From: Tamarix chinensis
Taxonomy: Eukaryota > Streptophyta > Magnoliopsida > Caryophyllales > Tamaricaceae
Length of the DNA stretch: 64,000 nucleotides
Assembly (NCBI GenBank): GCA_030549775.1
Contig: CM060175.1
Span: forward strand, 31,847,262 to 31,911,261
Reading direction: 5' to 3'
Below are positions 22,517-33,160 of the stretch, in pieces. Position 1 is the first letter of the stretch; every line of letters starts with the position of its first letter. The notes beneath the pieces were generated by a model. The model searched no databases. It was given only the letters and a program-made list of their open reading frames with translations, and was not told the DNA's origin. The position numbers were made by a program, and so were the translations under genes.

Positions 22517-23383
22517 ATGTTTGTCGGCCATGACTCCCACCCTAAGCACCACGCCGACCATCATAGCCTGCAAGCACTGCCACCATTTGTCTCTCCCTCT
22601 CTCTTTCTCTTTCCCTTGTATTTTGACCAATTTGGAACCGGGCAACAATGCACCCCATCCCGCATGGCTCCCCTTTCCCCCTCTTCGTCACCCTCTACCT
22701 ACCACCCTACGACACCCTGCCACCCTAAACACTGTCTCCCGATCAGCCACCTATCCCCTACCCCGCCTCTTCTTTTTCTTCTCCTCTTCACCCTTTTTCC
22801 TGCCCCATTATTTTTGAACCTCACCCCCATCTCCCTTCTTTATCATTTTCTTCCTCTCCTATTTCCACGCCTATTTTTACATTGCAACCACCCTCCGCCA
22901 CTCTATCCGCCTCACCAACCCCTTGTACCACTCCCTGCCACCCTCCACCTCAGCCTTGCACCACCCCAATATCCCTCTCAAGCCATCCTACAACCCTTCT
23001 TCCTCCTCTCCTATTTTCTCTCCATTTCCCCCATTCTCGGTAGCCCACCCGCAACCTCGAAATTCTTCGGCTACCTATGCCGCCACCCAACCCACCATTC
23101 AACTCCCTACAACCTCCTCTACACTCCCCATACATTCTTTGGCCGAAAAAATTCCCCAAACCCCTTATTTTTTTCGTCCTCTTTTCCTTCCTTCTCAGCC
23201 CCTCCACCTCAACCCACTTTGGCAGCCACCTTCGTGGCCTCACTGTCGCTACCCCCCTTGGCCACCGTGAACCCATCCTCGACAACCACCTACACCCTCT
23301 CTTCACTCATACACCTTTCGCTTGCCTCCAAACCTCCCCCATCTATCTTCTTTCCTAGCCCCAAACCACCAACCCAAAAATAG
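22517..23383 (+). other. Proline/serine-rich open frame in LTR A2
   Basis: A 288-codon sense-strand frame of low complexity. It aligns in the same frame with A1 (3738-4604) and A3: A2 reads HPTHHSTPYNLLYTPHTF where A3 reads HPTHRSTPCNPLYNLHTL. No domain, signal peptide or known homologue is evident. Overlapping frames (22521-22817, 22923-23270, 23077-23358) are also open because the tract is pyrimidine-rich. A real LTR-encoded protein is possible but unproven. Confidence 0.3.
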
Positions 23384-24119
23384 CCATTTTTCCTTTCCTT
23401 TAGCCCCCTTTTGAGCCTCCTCCATTTATTTTTGCATGCAGCTCATGCTACATTAGTATCATGAGTTGTTATATTCTTGGTTTATTTTGGGTTAAAAATT
23501 TTAAGGTAAAATAAAATTTAAGTTAAATATTTCATTAAGTAAATTTTATAAGGTCTTATGCTTTGATTTTCTTATTTCTAATATAATAATTATTGATATT
23601 ATTTTTAGGTGTTGATTTTACTATTTAAAGCTTGAATCTTTAACTATGATACCGGTAATATTTGATTTTTTTAGGAATTCATGTAATCGTTAAACTCCAC
23701 TTAAATGCATGGATATATGTATGTTTACATATTAGGATTTTGAAAATATTTTTTTTTTTATATATGATTGTTAGTATAATTTATATGTTTGCTTGTATTG
23801 TTTAATAAAAAGGAAAGTATGCTCTTTTATGTGCTATATGTTTAAATTTTGTCTAAGGGAAGAACTTGATTATTAATGAAAGTGTTAAAGTACTTATCCA
23901 TGTCATATTATGTTATTGTGGCCATTTATGCTTGAATAATATTATTGTGAGCCTTAGGGGCATTTTAGTAATATTTATTCTATAAGAATGTGGCCTAATA
24001 TGCGTGGGTGATGATATGTATTATATTAAAATATAATAGTTGGTGGAGTTGGATATTGTTAATGGAGTGTTAATATTATTATTCCATGTGGTAATGTTAA
24101 CTTAATAAAGGTGATGTAA

Positions 24120-25135
24120 TGAAAGGGGTAAAGTGGTAATTTTGGAGGGAAAAGGGTAAAACGGTAATTTTATGATTAAATGGAAAAATGGTAATTTTAT
24201 AAATAAAGGGGTATTATGGTAATTTTGGGAGTAAAGGGGTAATATGGTAATTTTGAAAATGAAGGGAAAATGGTAATTTCGTAAGGAAAGATAAAAATGG
24301 TAATTTTTGATGTAAAGGGGTAAAATAGTAATTTTTAAAGTAAAAGGGTGTTATGGTAATTTTATAAGCAAAAGGGTAGTGTGGTAATTTTGTAAATAAA
24401 AGGATATAATGGTAATTTGGAAGTAAGGGATAGAAGGGTAATTTTCTAAATTAAAAGGATATTTCTGGCACACTTAGGAGTAAGGGGTAACTTGGTAATA
24501 ATGATAACGATAAAGGATAAATTGGTAAGTAAATTATGATTATAAAAGGATAATTGGATAATTATGATAATATAAAAGGGTAATTTGGTAAATTAACCAA
24601 TAAAAGGGCATTATGGTAATTTTAGTAATGGAGAAGGGCAATATAGTAATTATAAGAATGGAGAAGGATAAATTAATAATTATAAATATGGAGAAGGGTA
24701 AATTGGTAATTATAATTATGAAGAAGGGTAAATTAATAATTGTAATTATAAAGGAGGGTAATTTGGGATTTATAATAATTGAAAGGGGTAATATGGAAAT
24801 TATAATAACTGAGAGGGGTAAAATGGTAATTATGACAAAGGAGAAGGGCAATTTGGTAATTTATCCAACTTAAGGGCAATTTAGTAATTATAATAAAGGA
24901 TAAGGGCAATTTGGTAATCTAACCAACCAAAATGGGAAATATGTTAAGGTTAACAATTATGAAGGGTGAATGGTGATCTAAAAAGTGTAGGAGATAACTT
25001 AGTAACATAAACCAAGAAAGGGGTAATTTGATAATTATGCAACCTTAAGGATAATATGGTAATTTGTCAAGTAAGGAAGGGATGAATTAGCAATTATATA
25101 AGTAAGGGGTAAATGAGTAATTTATACCTAACATG
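24120..25135 (+). repeat. 28-30-bp AT-rich minisatellite in LTR A2
   Basis: Units resemble GGGGTAATATGGTAATTTTG plus eight to ten variable bases; later units are nearer 30 bp. The minus-strand frame 24540-24851, an Ile/Leu/Phe-rich repeat peptide, is an artefact of the repeat. Confidence 0.9.
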
Positions 25136-25834
25136 TCGTTGTGATTGTGAAATTTTATAATATGACTTAAATAACACTGAATAGTAAGGTAAGAGTAATT
25201 GATAATTAGTACGTATTACGAGAACGAATCCTAATTCGAAATTATATGAGATTATGATGGCCTTAATGATTTCTCTCTATTATCTTAGATAACCACCTGA
25301 ATAAGAAATGACTAACCATACCAGAACGACTAAAAGTGAATAAGTATCTGATTATTGTTGTTTTCGTTATCACTTTAATTAAGACACTAATACTTAAAGT
25401 GAAAGACCTAGAGATCGGGAATGGTGGCTCTTTAGGGGCCGCTACCCTAAAGACATGGTTTAGCCCACGATTATTCTAGTATTTGTTGGTGTGCCTTTAT
25501 TCCTTAGCCAGGCCCTATATCTTACTCTATCTAGCTCTATGGACTCAGTTAGGGGGTCTGCATACTAATGGATTAGGTGTCCTTATTGGTAGGGTACTGA
25601 GTAGCATTAGGCACCAATACGACCAGGGTATCTTTGCGTCCTTGGGTTCATAGTTGAAGGGTACTGAGTAGCTTGTATGCACCGGTACAATCGGTGTACC
25701 TTTGTGTCTCGGGTTCTTAATCTCCCTTCTGAGGCAAAAAAATGGAAATTTTTCTACTGATTAAAGAAAGGAAAAATACTAATATTGAAAGTGAAAGATT
25801 AATGAGCCAAGCCTAGTTGACTTATGATATTGAG

Positions 25835-26275
25835 TACCGATCCACCGGTTACAATAGTGGCCGAGGAGCATGTTGTCCTGGCCAGTGATTATGAGTATCA
25901 ATCCATCGGATATAATAGCGGCCCAGGAGTGTGTTGCTCTGGCAAGTGATTATGAGTGGCGATCCATCGGATAATAGTGTCACAAGAGCAAGTTTCCCTC
26001 GATGATGTTGATATGTATTCCGATCCACCGGCAATAATAGTGGGGGTCCCGAGCTCAATAAAAGGAATCATGGATGTGAATAAAGTTAAGGAAAAATACC
26101 AATCACTTATAATGGAACACCATGTGAGTCGGGGCCAAACCTGTCCACCAACGAATAATAGTGGCCAGGAGTGTTTTGCCCTAGAGACCGATCCACTAGC
26201 ATATAATAGTGGTTAGGTGCATTCTGCCCTATAAGTGACCGATCCACCGACTATAATAGTGTGGTTCCCGTTCTT
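25835..26275 (+). repeat. About 60-bp tandem array in LTR A2
   Basis: About seven units of the type GATCCACCGGYTATAATAGTGG, split by a spacer at about 26050-26130. Confidence 0.85.
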
Positions 26276-26525
26276 ACATGGATATAAAATATGAGAGTTG
26301 ATTGAATAATGATGGACTAATGGCTTAAGGCCCGAATGTATTGATTTTGCACTATGACATGGCTTATGGCCCGAAAGTATCGATTGTTCATAACGACCTA
26401 TTGATATCTGAAGTGATTGTTAATTATGTGAATGTTATATGTACATATCTTGTTATATATGTATATAGATTTGTATCATGCGTGACATTACGGCCCTACA
26501 TTTAAGTTTGATTTTAAAGGGATAC

Positions 26526-26543
26526 TCAGTACCGTAGTACTGA
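26526..26543. repeat. TCAGTA-type palindrome in LTR A2
   Basis: TCAGTAC, loop CGTA, GTACTGA; seven perfect pairs, about 420 bp before the LTR 3' end. Confidence 0.55.
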
Positions 26544-26804
26544 AGGGTTCCCTTTGTAGGGCCCCTGCCTATTCAATGGGCACTATTCATTACAAGTCTA
26601 ATTTCAGGTGCTACTTAAGTGGGTAACGGGAAATAGCGTAAGGATTATCCAGCTTTTTGGGTTTCATCCTTCCTCTTCTATTATCTGGTTTAAATGAAAT
26701 CCTTGTTCTTATAACCAACACTAGTGGATTTTACTCTTGTAAATGCTTACTTGCGCTACTCTGATTTTAAATATGAATTAAATTTCTAGAAATTGATATT
26801 TCAT

Positions 26805-26960
26805 TTTTAGCCTTAGCACTTAGTACTAAAATGATATGAGTGAACTGGTCTGGTACTAAATGTGGCGGTAATATCCCCAAAATTCACTGTATGTTATTTT
26901 ACTTTCACTAATCTTTTAATAAAACAAAAATTTTCAGTAGTGAATTTTGGGGGTGTTACA
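26805..26960 (+). promoter_or_regulatory. Tandem stem-loops at the 3' end of LTR A2
   Basis: The first hairpin covers about 26811-26866. The second pairs 26868-26888 with 26939-26959 over 21 positions, with only two G-U wobbles, and closes exactly at the LTR 3' terminus. Its 5' arm also resembles the LTR 5' end (TGTAATCCCCCAAAA). Confidence 0.65.
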
Positions 26961-26963
26961 AGT

Positions 26964-26974
26964 TGGTATCAGAG
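26964..26974 (+). other. Primer-binding site of A2
   Basis: TGGTATCAGAG, complementary to the 3' end of plant initiator tRNA-Met, three bases after the LTR end. It would prime minus-strand DNA synthesis. Confidence 0.9.
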
Positions 26975-27324
26975 TAGTTGGTCCTTTTGACCATGCTCGT
27001 TTTTTAAAATAAACCTAGTTTTCGAAATTTGTATTTGATTCTAAAGTGTTTTTTTGACCGCTCCTCCATTATTTATTCTTTTTAAGCTAATTCCACAAGT
27101 TAGCAGTTCAAAAAGTTTTAGTTTAACGAAGTTTTTCTTGTTGTAAGAACATTTACGCTTAGAGGTGGTTTCAAAAACTTTTTTCTATTTCAAATGTTTA
27201 AGCTTGTACCACAAGTTGGTATCAGGTATTTTCATAAAACCTTTATCGATGTTTAAACATTTTGAGCTGATACTACAAGTTAGTATCAAAGTATTGTACA
27301 TAATTTTTTCAACCTCTAGCTACA
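26975..27324 (+). other. Leader of A2 with repeated primer-site-like motifs
   Basis: No coding potential. ACAAGTTGGTATCA-like motifs recur at about 26957, 27088, 27211, 27276 and 27321 (for example CACAAGTTGGTATCAGG and TACAAGTTAGTATCAAAG). They look like decayed copies of the LTR/primer-site junction. Confidence 0.6.
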
Positions 27325-27467
27325 AGTTGGTACCGAAACGGTATAAGTGAACCTGTCTGGTACTAAGTGTGGCGGTAATATCCTTGAAATTCATTGTTTG
27401 TTATTTTACTTCCACTAATCTTTTAACAAAACAAAAATTTTTAGTAGTAAATTTTGGGGGTGTTACA
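27325..27467 (+). repeat. 3' LTR stub of A2
   Basis: About 142 bp aligning with 26821-26960, ending at the same TGTTACA and followed by the AGAAG target duplication. It differs from the 5' LTR end at roughly one site in ten. Confidence 0.88.
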
Positions 27468-27472
27468 AGAAG

Positions 27473-28058
27473 CATCATGCACAACCTTTCTCCTAGAATA
27501 TAATTTTAAAGGGAAGGAAGCCAAGTGCTTAAGCCTTTCTTAAAGCCATAAATATCCCTTGATTCAAGGGAATGGGGTGGAGCTAAGGCTAAGATTAGGA
27601 GATGAAAAAATAAATAATAATTGAATGAAGGAAAATAAGGCAAGAGAAAATCCTTTGTTTTTCCTAGTAAAGAAGAAAAAGGAGAAAAATAAGGAATGAC
27701 CAACATATAGAAGTTTATTTCCACAACTGAATAGGAGTGATTAATAATGTGCAAAAGTAAAGTGTGAAAATGAATTAGGTTTAGACTTTAAACAAGGGTT
27801 AGGTTGAGATCCTCAAAAGGAGAGAGAAAGGCTAACTTGGATGAATGTGGACAATCAATTGTAAGAGAAATACATAATATGGTGGGGGAGGAAGAGTGCA
27901 GTGAGTGAGACATGGAAGAGTGGTTGTAAATCAAGGAAGGGGATGTAAGAAGGCAAAGACACAACTAATACTACCATAGAAGGAAGGGACAAGTGAGGGA
28001 GATAGAGAAGTAATAAAATCCTCAAAACTCTTATAGAGTTTGTTTAGCTAAATGAAAG
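27473..28058 (-). mobile_element. LTR C1, part 2
   Basis: It resumes C1 after E and A2: CATCATGCACAACC aligns with TCTTCATGCACAAAAC of C2 near 38420. The rest is purine-rich on the plus strand and has no gene. It ends where the copia element begins, after GAAAG at 28054-28058. Confidence 0.6.
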
Positions 28059-28583
28059 TGTTGTGAAATAATGTGGATTGAAAGGATCCAAACCAAATTT
28101 GAATTAACAATATTATAAAAAATTTAGGATTCAATCATAATATAGAATAATTGAGGAAAATAATTATCTTTATTCAAACTTTTATGTTATTATAGGATTA
28201 GAAAACAAACTAATCAATTAATTACATCAATCTACAATTCTCTTTACATAGATAATTTTATAGAGAAGAAGAAGAAGAAGTTAGGTCACACAACTTGATG
28301 GCTAGGGTGTCATCATGTCTTCTTTTTTAGAAGATAAAATCACAAGGGGAAAAATAATGTGATGTAGATATAAAGAAAAGCGTGGGACCCCATGTTTATT
28401 TCCTTACTATAGACATTTAGCTAAAAAACTCATCAAAGTATTCACTAAGAAACATGGTATGTGTTAATAAACATGGGACCTATATGTCTCACATAATTCA
28501 CATCCTATACTTAACGTTCTCCAATATGTGCATGAACTAACACAATATTACGTTGTGCTTCAAATACCCAGTCTAAACTCACA
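28059..28583 (-). repeat. 3' LTR of the copia element
   Basis: It aligns with 40474-41050 over shared blocks such as AAAAATTTAGGATTCAATCA, a GAAGAAGAAG run and CATGTTTATT. It is followed on the plus strand by the complement of a polypurine tract (CCCCACCTTG, about 28588-28597). Confidence 0.85.
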
Positions 28584-28599
28584 ATTCCCCACCTTGACA

Positions 28600-29300
28600 T
28601 ATTATTTGTGATGCATAACTTGTAAATACCTCTACAAAAAACTATGGCCCAACATAGGACGTTATGACCTATGAACACTAATCAAGTTTAAAAAAATACT
28701 TGAACTTATCCACATTCAGGAGATTCATTAGAATATCAAGAAGATTATCCAAATTACCCACTTTCTACACCACAAATTTATCTCTAGTAACACTTCCATG
28801 AATAAAGTGATACCTAATGTCGATGTGCTTTGTTTAATAATTGAATGGATTCTGATTCTTTGGTAAACAACTATCACCATGAAAAAATGGAGAACCATGA
28901 CTACAACCTAACTCTCGTTTAAACCACCAAGCAACAAGGCTTCTTGAAAAGGCTTTATCATAGACATATACACTACCTCAAAATTGGATAAGGAAATCAC
29001 CTCCTGTAGAGAAGACCTCTAGCTAATAGCCAAACCAATATGATAGAAAACATAACAACTAGTGGATCTCCTTTCATTAAAGTCTCCACTATAGTCGAAG
29101 TCCAATAACTTAACTAGTGAATCAAATGATCTTCCACACTCAATACACGCTGAAGATATTCCCTTCAAGTACCTAAGGATCTATTTCACTACTTATAAGT
29201 GAGCCTTTTCTATATTTACCATATATCGTGGAAACCTAAATAGTGGAAACTTGACAAAACGATTGAATAGGCCTTTATCAAAATAATTAGGTTAAAGGTA
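28600..29300 (-). pseudogene. Copia RNase H relic
   Basis: Translated on the minus strand in shifting frames, it shows the copia RNase H order: ILRYLKGI, LLDFDYSGDFNERRSTSCYV, a serine-rich ISxRSSLQEVISLSNFE block, then TKHIDIRYHFI. The enzyme would degrade the RNA strand of the RNA-DNA hybrid. Several stops interrupt it (one where ISWKS is usual). Upstream, the sequence breaks off near 29300-29340, where the leader of B2 begins; no reverse transcriptase motif is present. Confidence 0.85.
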
Positions 29301-29329
29301 AATCCGAAGAGAAATAACTTGATGTTTAC

Positions 29330-29767
29330 GAGTTTAAATCAATGCTTAACCAACCAAATACAATGGAACTCAATCAAGGAAGAAGTACATACTTAGGGTT
29401 AGGCAAGTCACCAATCTAGTTCCTCACAACTCTGAAAGTGAAACTACTTCAGCACAATATATTACTATTCGCCCCGTTATACCACACCCGCCAAGTACGA
29501 CTTAAGGCTATCACTCCACTAAATATGTAAGACTTGGGTAAACCTAGTGGGGTCACTATCCCCTTAAGGGAAAACTAATTAAAAAAAGCAAATAAAGGTC
29601 ACAAAACACAAGGCCACTTACACTACCCAATCACACTATCCTCACAAGCTAATCCGGATTTTAAAAAGAAAGAAACACTTGAAGAAGCAAAATAAATTTT
29701 TAGTTAAAACATTTAGGATCATGAGAATTGAATCTCTAACCAAAACTCGATTATCAACAATCAAAAT
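29330..29767 (-). other. Leader remnant of the B2 element
   Basis: It follows B2's primer-binding site on the minus strand and has no recognised coding motif. It ends abruptly at copia RNase H, so one deletion removed the rest of the B2 element, its other LTR and the copia reverse transcriptase. Confidence 0.6.
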
Positions 29768-29778
29768 CTCTGATACCA
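29768..29778 (-). other. Primer-binding site of B2
   Basis: Minus-strand TGGTATCAGAG, complementary to initiator tRNA-Met, three bases from the end of the B2 LTR. Confidence 0.9.
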
Positions 29779-29781
29779 ACT

Positions 29782-29935
29782 TGTAACACCCCCAAATTTA
29801 CTACTAAAAAATTTCGTTTAAATCAAAAGGTTTAGCGGAAGCAAAGAAGTAAAACCGTAAACTTGGGGGTATTACCGCCACACTTAGTACCAGACCAGTT
29901 CATCTACCGTTCTAGTACTTAGTGCTAAGGCTAAA
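29782..29935 (-). promoter_or_regulatory. Tandem stem-loops at the 3' end of LTR B2
   Basis: 29783-29800 pairs with 29858-29875 over 18 positions with two wobbles. The second hairpin is at about 29877-29931. Confidence 0.65.
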
Positions 29936-30248
29936 TCCGATCATCAATAAGTACAAAGTATCATAAAACGCAAGACGACATTTAGCATAAATCATTAATA
30001 AGATATAAGTCAAACAGAAGTTTGAATGCGATTTAGGATTACAACCCCATAATGCTTTTTCTTTAAAACAGGAAACGTAATACAAAAGTAGTTAACAGAA
30101 TAGTCCCCAAAAAGGATCAGTATCCGGATCGCCTACTCACTTAAGTCAAGCCTTCCACCCCAAAATAGTACCCGATCATAGACCTGCACAGAAGGTCTGC
30201 TCCCCACCATCGGTGGATCATCACAGGACCCAGTCAATCAAGGTAGTA

Positions 30249-30269
30249 TCAGTATAGGTCCAATACTGA
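30249..30269. repeat. TCAGTA-type palindrome in LTR B2
   Basis: TCAGTAT, loop AGGTCCA, ATACTGA; seven perfect pairs. The innermost pair is T-A here, but C-G in A2 and B4. Confidence 0.55.
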
Positions 30270-30464
30270 GTAAGGACACAGGTGCGCTAAGGCAAAGCAT
30301 ACCATCATACAACATAACATGCACAGCACAATCACATAAGTAACATGCAATATTATGGATGATGTAGGTCGGTTATGGTCCAACCCAACTTTCTCTTTTC
30401 ATAACTCTGATAATTATAGTCGATTCGCATCATAATTGTTATGAATCCATGAGAGTGCGGGAAC

Positions 30465-31000
30465 CCCACTATTATAGCCGGTGGATCGGTCACTTATAGG
30501 GAAGAACGCACCTAACCACTATTTTATGCCGGTGGATCGGTCTCCAGGGCAGAACGCTCCTAGCCACTATTATGTCGGTGGATCGGTCTGGCCCCGACTC
30601 TCATAGTGTTTCACCGTGATTATAACGTATATTTCCATGATTTATTTGTAAGTCATTTCACACCATAATCTTTGTTAATCCATGCGAGTACGGGATCCCC
30701 ACTATTATAGCCGGTGGATCGGTCACTGATAGGGCATAACGCACCTAACCACTATTATACGCCGGTGAATCGGTCTCCAGGGCACAACGCTCCTGGCCAC
30801 TATTATGTCGGTGGATCGGTCTGGCCCCGACTCTCATGGTGTTCCACTGTAAGTATATAGTATCTTTCCCATGATTTAATTACAACATACTGTTTGGTTT
30901 GTTGAGCTCGGGATCCCCCACTATTATAGCCGGTGGATCGGTCACGTATAGGGCAGAACGCACCTAACCACTATTATATGTCGGTGGATCGGTCTGGGCC
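30465..31000 (-). repeat. About 60-bp tandem array in LTR B2
   Basis: Eight units of CCACTATTATAGCCGGTGG in groups of three, three and two, with spacers carrying AACGCWCCTRRCC. Confidence 0.88.
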
Positions 31001-32524
31001 CGGCTCAACAATCTTACTCTTTAAGTAATTAGTATCTTATTTGTGTCTTATCAAATAAAGCTTTCCTCCCTTGACATGCATATCAACTACCCTCTACGTC
31101 TATCCTCCCCAGGGGGCGCGTCCCATACCTTGAGACTCCTGCGCCCCTTATCACACCTTGACATCCATTCCCTTACACTTACCCTTAGATGAAAGAGTCA
31201 AGCCCTACGGGTGTGGGTTAGGCCCTACCCTCATGACATCAACTCCACCTCCCATCACCCCCTAGGGTTTTCCCTTGAAAACCCTAATTGGGCCAATGTG
31301 GCCCAACCTTCTCCCACTTACGCTACCTTTACCTCATTCAACGCCCCACATGTTACCTCAATTAGATCGTCTCCCAAAACATATCACTTTACCTTTCGAT
31401 TCAGCACATAACCATGAAAACCCTAGTTGATCACCTCAACCTTAGTACCTTTCTTCTCCCACAAGTAACCTCTCTCTTTTCATCCCAAAGTCTCTTCTTC
31501 CACATGGGAACCCGTACTCACCTTTTATATAAATGAAATCTCACTCTAACCCATACTCCACCCTTCCTTAATCATTATTACTTTTGTACTTCCCAAATTT
31601 CCATTTTCTCCCAAAAACCCTAATCGGATTCCTCATACACCCTTGCACCAACCTACGTACTATTTTTCATCCCAAGTCTCCAATCGCTCCACAATTCTCC
31701 CATTCTCTTATTTACATCATAATTCACTTTTCTCACATAAGATTCGCCCCCATGCAAGATTTAGCCATCCCATGCAAACAACCCAAGTCACCATGCCAAT
31801 TTTACGACTCCCATGCATGGTTCCCCAACTCTCTTTTATTTTGGTCATTCCTCCCTTATTAAATCTTCTCTCATGGATCATGAGGTACTTAGGTCAACCT
31901 CATATCCCCCCTTAGTGAACTCACTTCCCATTTATTTCCTTTTTATCCTTTCATTCCCATATCATCATAACAATCACCCTAGCATGCATGTCCTAGAGGG
32001 TTATATCAAGTCACATCATCAACATCAACATCAAACATGGAGCATGTCATACACGTATAATATAAGGCACACACAACATACCTCATTATCCATGGTGCGC
32101 TACACAAAATAGGTTATTCATTACACATGCATAAATACACCTTAACATGGCATGCTCATCATCCATCAACACATCACACATAGCACAAGGCCATAGCTTC
32201 GTCCTTACCTAAGGCGACGCCGGGCTTGGAGCATGCTCCTCTAACTCCTTAGGGCTTTGGGTCGGGATTACCTATAAAAGGGGGAAATGCTAAGTATTAG
32301 TTTCCCCTTATAAGTACCACAATTCCTTATTCTAGTTTAGGATTAGAGTTTTTATTACTAAAGAGGGTGTTATACAAAAACTAGGGTTTTTACCTTAGAA
32401 TTAGTAACTAAATATTAGTAGTCAAAATATAGTTATTTATGATACTTATTGTTACACTTATTTTATTAAGCCCATTAGTTCCATTTTTATAATACTAGTG
32501 TTCACTAGTCATAGTAAAATAGTG

Positions 32525-32570
<46 letters not shown>

Positions 32571-33160
32571 GACTACTAATAGTGACACTTATGTTTCAAG
32601 TAATAGAACTCTAGCGTTTTTAAGATTAAGTCTAACAATGGTGTTAGGTTTGAAATAATAATATAATAAGGTCACAATATTACAAGTAACTATTCCTAAG
32701 GGTGATGATGATAATAGTAATAATACTAATAATGATGATAATAGTAGTAATACTCCTATTAGTAATGATAATAACAATAATACAACCAAGTAAGGTTTAG
32801 CAACCACAATAATAACCGTAGTAAGGATAATAGAAGTAATAATAGTAATAATAACCATAATAACCCTAGCAATAATAATAACAATAACAATAACCCAGTA
32901 TGGTTAAGTATCAATAATAATAACCTTATTAAGGTAATAGAAATAATAATGATAAAATGTTAATACTAATAACAATAAGACCAAAGTTAAGTATAATACC
33001 AGTTAGGGTTTAAAAGGGATGTTAGTAATAGTAAGAAAATAAGAACATTAATGATGGAGACCATAATAATGATAATAATGATAATAATGATAATAATAAT
33101 AATATTAATAGTAATGAAAGAAATAATCATAATAATAATAATAATAGTATTAATATTGGT
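32525..33160. repeat. AAT-rich trinucleotide tracts in LTR B2
   Basis: A pure (AAT)n run of about fifteen units (about 32525-32572), then interrupted AAT/AGT/GAT repeats to about 33160. Overlapping frames (32589-32858, 33051-33365) are artefacts. Confidence 0.9.

Larger units (their letters stand above)
21921..26960 (+). repeat. 5' LTR of A2 (5,040 bp)
   Basis: It starts TGTAATCCCCC and ends GGGGGTGTTACA. Sense order: AT-rich (21921-22225), pyrimidine tract (about 22226-22295), CT/GC-rich domain with open frames (22296-23400), T-rich (23400-24110), minisatellite (24120-25135), two-copy repeat of about 75 bp (about 25590-25735), 60-bp array (25835-26275), palindrome (26526-26543), terminal hairpins (26805-26960). 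It is the most complete A-type copy and the reference for the family. Confidence 0.92.
21921..27467 (+). mobile_element. A2: giant LTR retrotransposon reduced to LTR, leader and LTR stub
   Basis: The 5,547-bp insertion is bounded by a perfect target duplication AGAAG (21916-21920 and 27468-27472). It has a full 5' LTR (21921-26960), a primer-binding site, about 365 bp of leader and a 3' LTR stub of about 142 bp ending TGTTACA. All coding DNA and nearly all of the 3' LTR have been lost, although both outer ends are intact. It sits inside element E, which sits inside C1. Confidence 0.92.

Noticed and set aside
31211..32112. Plus-strand open frames of 60-100 codons in LTR B2
   Set aside because: They lie in the CCC/ACC-rich part of a B-type LTR in antisense orientation, do not persist in B1 and show no motifs.
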